From: Mobilicoccus sp.
GTDB lineage: Bacteria; Actinomycetota; Actinomycetes; Actinomycetales; Dermatophilaceae
DNA: 33,447 nucleotides
NCBI GenBank assembly: GCA_030538585.1
Contig: JAUNTP010000013.1
Coordinates: forward strand, 1 to 33,447
Direction: 5' to 3'
This document shows positions 30,125 to 33,447 of this stretch, in pieces. How positions within the stretch are numbered: the stretch's first letter is position 1; each line of letters opens with the position of its first letter. Below the pieces are notes generated by a model. The model did no database searches. It was not told the DNA's origin and worked only from the letters and a program-made list of their open reading frames with translations. Position numbers and translations under genes: made by a program.

Positions 30125-30305
30125 AGGAGCGAGCGAAGCGAGTGACCCGAATTTCCGTTGGTCGAGGAGCGAGCGAAGCGAGTGTCTCGAGACCATTGGT
30201 GAGCTTCAACGGCTGCTTGCGATGGATGTCTCGAGACGTCGCTGCGCTCCTCCTCCGCCGGATCGAGGAGGGAGCGCAGCGACTGTCGCGAGATCGACCA
30301 ACGGT
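30125..30305. repeat. Cluster of GTCTCGAGAC-family palindromic repeats, copy C
   Basis: A partial unit is at 30126-30146 and a fuller one at 30156-30196 (CGTTGGTCGAGGAGCGAGCG then GTCTCGAGACCA). A hairpin unit follows at 30228-30290, with a perfect 13-bp stem GTCGCTGCGCTCC (30238-30250)/GGAGCGCAGCGAC (30271-30283), then GATCGACCAACGG. It fills the gap between the pseudogene start and the 3' end of the iron-transport ATPase gene. The last hairpin could terminate that operon. I see no gene in 30061-30341. Confidence 0.85.
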
Positions 30306-30341
30306 GGCTGGTTCCTCCTCGACCTACAGGGGTCGAGGGCC

Positions 30342-31166
30342 TCAGCCCGCCAGCGGCGTGGCGGGGTGGTGGGTGTGGTGGCGGCCGATGGGGACGACGA
30401 GGGGTTTGCCGGTGACCGGGTCGGGGACGACCTGGCTGCGCATTCCGTACACCGTCTCGACAAGGGCGGGGGTGAGGACCTCGGCGGGGTCGCCGTCGGC
30501 GAGCACCTCACCGGCGCGGAGGGCGACGAGGCGGTCCGCGTAGCGGGCGGCGAGGTTGAGGTCGTGCAACACCATCGCGATCGTCGTGCCGCGCGCCCGG
30601 TTGAGGTCGGTGAGCAGGTCGAGCACCTCGACCTGGTGGGCGATGTCGAGGAACGTCGTCGGCTCGTCCAGCAGCAGGACGTCGGTGCGTTGCGCGAGCG
30701 CCATCGCGATCCACACCCGCTGCCGCTGCCCACCGGACAGTTCGTCGACGGACCGGTCGGCGAGCTCGGCGGTGCCGGTGAGGTCGAGGGCCTCGGCGAC
30801 GGCGGCGTCGTCGGCCTCCGACCAGCGCGACAAGAGCTTCTGGTGGGGGCTGCGGCCGCGGGCGACGAGGTCACCGACGACGATCCCCTCGGGCGCGATC
30901 GGCGCCTGCGGCAGTAGACCCAAGGTGCGCGCGACCTCTTTGGTCGGCAGTCGGTGCAGGTCCGCCCCGTCGAGGATGACCCGCCCCGCGGACGGGGTGA
31001 GCAGCCGCGCGAGGGAGCGCAGCAGCGTCGACTTGCCGCACGCGTTGGCCCCGACGATGACGGTGATCGCCCCCGGGGTGAGCGTGACGTCGAGGTCGCG
31101 GATGACGGTGCGGTCGCCGTAGCCGAGGGTGACGCCCTCGGCGCGCAGGGTGTGGTTGCTCGTCAC
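30342..31166 (-). CDS. Iron-siderophore-type ABC transporter ATPase
   Basis: A 274-residue ATPase of the FecE/FepC class that energises ferric-siderophore (less likely cobalamin or haem) import. Walker A is GANACGKST (39-47), signature LSGGQRQR (143-150), Walker B LLLDEP (164-169), and the H-loop lies in VLHDLNLAARYADR. The Ala-Cys inside Walker A is typical of this class. The start is GTG at 31166 with GGGAGG about 6 nt upstream, overlapping the permease stop (GTGA). It is the last gene of a binding protein-permease-permease-ATPase operon running off the right edge. Confidence 0.94.
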   Translation of the reverse strand: MTSNHTLRAEGVTLGYGDRTVIRDLDVTLTPGAITVIVGANACGKSTLLRSLARLLTPSAGRVILDGADLHRLPTKEVARTLGLLPQAPIAPEGIVVGDLVARGRSPHQKLLSRWSEADDAAVAEALDLTGTAELADRSVDELSGGQRQRVWIAMALAQRTDVLLLDEPTTFLDIAHQVEVLDLLTDLNRARGTTIAMVLHDLNLAARYADRLVALRAGEVLADGDPAEVLTPALVETVYGMRSQVVPDPVTGKPLVVPIGRHHTHHPATPLAG

Positions 31167-32218
31167 AGGGAACCTCCCGAGCGGTTGGTGCGGATGAGCA
31201 GGTACACGAGGTAGGGGGCGCCGAGCACGCCCGTGATGACCCCGACCGGGTAACGGGTGTCGAACGCGAACTGGCCGAACATGTCGGCGCCGAGCACGAG
31301 CAGCGACCCGACGAGCGCCGCGGGCACCATGAGCGATCCCCCCGCGCGGACGATCCCGGCCGCGATCGGGCCGGCGAGGAACGCGACGAACGCGACCGGC
31401 CCGGCGGCCGCCGTGGCGAACGCGATCAACCCGACGGCCGAGAGGATCGCCACCAGCCGCGTCCGCTCGACGTCGACGCCCAGGGCCGCCGCAGCGTCGT
31501 CGCCCTGCTGCAGCAGCCGCAGCGATCGGCCGTGCCCGAGCAGGATCGGCGCGATGACGAGCAGCGCGACCGCGAGCGGGGCAACTCCCTCCCAGGTGGC
31601 GCCGTTGACGCTGCCGGTGAGCCACCGCATCGCGGTCTGCAGATCCCACGCCGCCGCCGAGGCCAGGGCGTAGGAGACGACGGCCTTGAGTATGGCCGCG
31701 ATCCCGATGCCGATGAGGATGAGGCGGGTTCCGGCCATGCCGTCGACGTACGCGAGGACGTAGATGAGCAGTGCCGTCGCCAGGGACGCGAGAACGGCGA
31801 CGACGGAGACGACGACGTCGTCGGCCTGGAAGTAGACGATGGCGATGGCGGCGGCTGCGCTCGCGCCGGCGGTGATGCCGATGATGTCGGGGGAGGCCAG
31901 CGGGTTGCGCAGCATCGTCTGGAACGTCACGCCGCCCAGCCCGAACGCGGCCCCGGCGAGCAGCGACAGCGTCGCGCGCGGGAACCGCAGCTCACCGACG
32001 GTGAAGCTCGCGCCCGGCACGCTCTCGCCGAGAACGACGCGCACGACCTCACCCGGGCTGAACAGGCGGTCGCCGACCATGAGAGCGATGGCGAACAACA
32101 CGAGCACGCTGAGCAGGAGCGCCCCCGTGGCGATGAGCCGCGACCGTTGACGGCGACGCCGCCCGCGGGTGACCGCCTCGAGGGTCGTGCTCGGTCGGGA
32201 GGTCGTCGTGGCGCTCAC
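31163..32218 (-). CDS. Iron-siderophore-type ABC transporter permease (FecD/FepG-like)
   Basis: A 351-residue FecCD-family permease with about ten helices after a 30-residue basic cytoplasmic leader. Family marks are ELRFPRATLSLLAGAAFGLGGVTFQTMLRNPLASPDIIG split around residue 80, DDAAAALGVDVERTR (the coupling loop), AGPVAFVAFLAGPIA and GVITGVLGAPYLVYLL. The start GTG at 32218 overlaps the upstream permease stop (GTGA). It pairs with the next gene as a heterodimeric channel. A much longer open frame upstream to 32860 is only the shadow of the partner gene. Confidence 0.94.
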   Translation of the reverse strand: MSATTTSRPSTTLEAVTRGRRRRQRSRLIATGALLLSVLVLFAIALMVGDRLFSPGEVVRVVLGESVPGASFTVGELRFPRATLSLLAGAAFGLGGVTFQTMLRNPLASPDIIGITAGASAAAAIAIVYFQADDVVVSVVAVLASLATALLIYVLAYVDGMAGTRLILIGIGIAAILKAVVSYALASAAAWDLQTAMRWLTGSVNGATWEGVAPLAVALLVIAPILLGHGRSLRLLQQGDDAAAALGVDVERTRLVAILSAVGLIAFATAAAGPVAFVAFLAGPIAAGIVRAGGSLMVPAALVGSLLVLGADMFGQFAFDTRYPVGVITGVLGAPYLVYLLIRTNRSGGSL

Positions 32219-33258
32219 AGGGCCCTCGCTTTCTGGCGACGCACGATGGCGATGAAGACGGGGGCGCCGATGACGGCGGTGATGATGCCGACGTCGATCT
32301 CCGAGGGGCGGGCGACGACGCGCCCGACGACGTCGGAGGCCGTGAGCAGGCACGCGCCCGCGAGGGCCGAGAACGGCAGGAGGCGGCGGTGGTCGAGCCC
32401 GACGAGCAGGCGGCAGGCGTGCGGTACGACGAGGCCGATGAACCCGATCGGCCCGGCGAGCGCGGTGGCGGCGCCGCACAGCAGCACCGCGCCGACGCCG
32501 GCGACGATGCGGGTGCGGGTGACGTTCTCGCCGAGTCCGGCGGCGACGTCCTCCCCGAGGGCGAGCGCGTTGAGGCCGCGCGCGACGCCGAGGCAGGCCA
32601 GCGCACCGACGATGAGGAACGGCGCCACCTGGGCGATCGTGTCGAGGTGGGCGCCGCCGACGCCGCCGATCTGCCAGAACCGGAACCGGTCCATGACCTC
32701 CAGGCGCGGCAGCAGGATCGCGCTGACCAGGGAACTGAACGCGGCGGTGACGGCCGCGCCTGCGAGTGCGAGCTTCAGGGGGGTGGCGCCCCCGCGCCCG
32801 AGGGATCCGATGACGTGGACCAGCACGGCGGCCGCACCGGCGCCGGAGATGGCGAACCACGCGAAGCTCGTCGCGGAGCTGATGCCGAGAAACACCATGC
32901 CTGAGACGACGGCGAGCGACGCGCCCCAGGTCACGCCGAGGATGGCGGGGTCGGCGAGGGGGTTGCGGGTGAGGCCCTGCAGCACGGCGCCGGCCAGGCC
33001 GAGCGCGGCGCCGACAGTCATGGCGAGCACCGTGCGAGGGAGGCGGGAGGCGACGGCAGCCTGGTCGACCGTGTCAGTGCGTCCGGCCAGCGCGGCGGTG
33101 ACGTCGTCCCAGCCGACGACCCGCGCGCCGAACGCCACCGACGCGAGGGCGATGAGCGCGAGCGCACCCACCAGGATCAGGAGCCACACACTCCATGGAC
33201 CGGCAGCGGGCCGCCGACCGAGGGCGACCCGCTGGCCGGGTGTGGCGAGGGTGCTCAC
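32215..33258 (-). CDS. Iron-siderophore-type ABC transporter permease (FecC/FepD-like)
   Basis: A 347-residue FecCD-family permease. It shows SRLPRTVLAMTVGAALGLAGAVLQG and LTRNPLADPAILGVTWGASLAV, the coupling loop LGEDVAAGLGENVTRTR, GPIGFIGLVVPHACRLLVG and GIITAVIGAPVFIAIVRRQKAR. The start GTG at 33258 overlaps the binding-protein stop (GTGA). The near-perfect chain of overlaps through all four genes indicates one transcript. The regulator site, likely DtxR/IdeR-type if this is iron transport, would lie outside the window. Confidence 0.94.
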   Translation of the reverse strand: MSTLATPGQRVALGRRPAAGPWSVWLLILVGALALIALASVAFGARVVGWDDVTAALAGRTDTVDQAAVASRLPRTVLAMTVGAALGLAGAVLQGLTRNPLADPAILGVTWGASLAVVSGMVFLGISSATSFAWFAISGAGAAAVLVHVIGSLGRGGATPLKLALAGAAVTAAFSSLVSAILLPRLEVMDRFRFWQIGGVGGAHLDTIAQVAPFLIVGALACLGVARGLNALALGEDVAAGLGENVTRTRIVAGVGAVLLCGAATALAGPIGFIGLVVPHACRLLVGLDHRRLLPFSALAGACLLTASDVVGRVVARPSEIDVGIITAVIGAPVFIAIVRRQKARAL

Positions 33259-33447
33259 TGGGCCTTGGCGGCCGCGTCGTCGACGATCTGCAGGTAGTCG
33301 TCCAGGCCCCATTCGATGTTGAGGGGTGAGGGGTTGGCCGCGGCGGCGAGCGGGGTCTTGTCCTGGAGGAACGCGACGGCGCCGCTGCTCACGGCGGGGA
33401 TCTTCGACCAGCGCGGGTCGGCCTGCAGGGCGGCGAGGTCGGCCTGC
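33255..33447 (-). CDS. Iron-siderophore-type binding protein, C-terminal fragment
   Basis: The last 63 residues of a protein continuing beyond the window, ending DDAAAKAQ-stop at 33255-33257. The fragment reads ALQADPRWSKIPAVSSGAVAFL, then NPSPLNIEWGLDDYLQIV. The pattern of W-x-x-I/L-PAV-x-x-G-x-V followed by a PSPL-x-x-x-W-x-L-D helix is the C-terminal lobe of FecB/FepB-like (type III) binding proteins. It is upstream of and overlapping the permease genes, as expected for the receptor of this importer. The ligand is unknown. Confidence 0.85.
   Translation of the reverse strand, partial: QADLAALQADPRWSKIPAVSSGAVAFLQDKTPLAAAANPSPLNIEWGLDDYLQIVDDAAAKAQ

Noticed and set aside
31532..33322. 596-codon plus-strand open frame opposite the permeases
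   Set aside because: Antisense to two clear FecCD permeases; its composition is low-complexity Arg/Ala/Ser/Thr with no domain.
1..33447. tRNA, rRNA or known riboswitch
   Set aside because: None recognised by eye on either strand; no CCA-ended cloverleaf or conserved riboswitch core. A covariance-model search would be decisive.

Overview
The window is high-GC DNA (GTG starts are common, genes are packed with 4-nt overlaps) from a bacterial chromosome. Gene content points to an actinomycete, probably a Micrococcales-type organism: a mycobacterial-LigB-like ATP-dependent ligase, a CstA / Cys-Cys-tail protein / ArsA-type ATPase cassette, a TipA-type MerR regulator, and a two-domain polyphosphate:AMP phosphotransferase. 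Genus cannot be fixed from the sequence alone. No rRNA, tRNA, CRISPR array, insertion sequence or phage gene was recognised.

Layout. 1-2725: the tail of an unidentified gene, a sugar-porter MFS transporter and an HSDL2-like short-chain dehydrogenase. 2804-4362: a HipBA toxin-antitoxin pair with three near-identical palindromes upstream, spaced exactly 61 bp centre to centre. 4399-9689: a divergent glucose-6-phosphate dehydrogenase, UDP-GlcNAc 2-epimerase, an unknown acidic protein, and polyphosphate:AMP phosphotransferase. 9736-12844: the most striking block, a four-gene minus-strand cluster. In transcription order it encodes a secreted protein with a C-terminal transmembrane/basic tail, a 59-residue single-pass membrane protein, a strong intergenic hairpin, a family 2 glycosyltransferase, and a compact exosortase-like membrane protein with a Cys/Arg/His set. 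It looks like a small, self-contained protein sorting and glycosylation system.

13232-16213: CstA transporter, a 93-aa protein ending in Cys-Cys-stop, and an ArsA/Get3-like ATPase, translationally coupled. 16458-21953: ATP-dependent DNA ligase, NnrS, an unknown protein, a TipA-like regulator with its own palindromic promoter, and a DUF1989 protein. 22038-22053 carries a 14-bp palindromic core identical to the parS (ParB) consensus. 22122-27961 is a complete, tightly overlapped ribose operon (rbsR-A-C-B-K-D in transcription order) with two abutting LacI-type operators upstream.

28011-30341 is an accessory patch: a 19-bp inverted repeat, a small membrane protein, a VapBC pair, a frameshifted and truncated epimerase pseudogene, and a cluster of interspersed palindromic repeats. 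30342 to the end is an iron-siderophore-type ABC importer (ATPase, two permeases, C-terminus of the binding protein). Two unrelated repeat families recur between genes: a GTCTCGAGAC-containing element (about 5.86, 16.3 and 30.2 kb) and long-armed inverted repeats sharing the core ACCACGTCGRAAC (18.0 and 28.2 kb).
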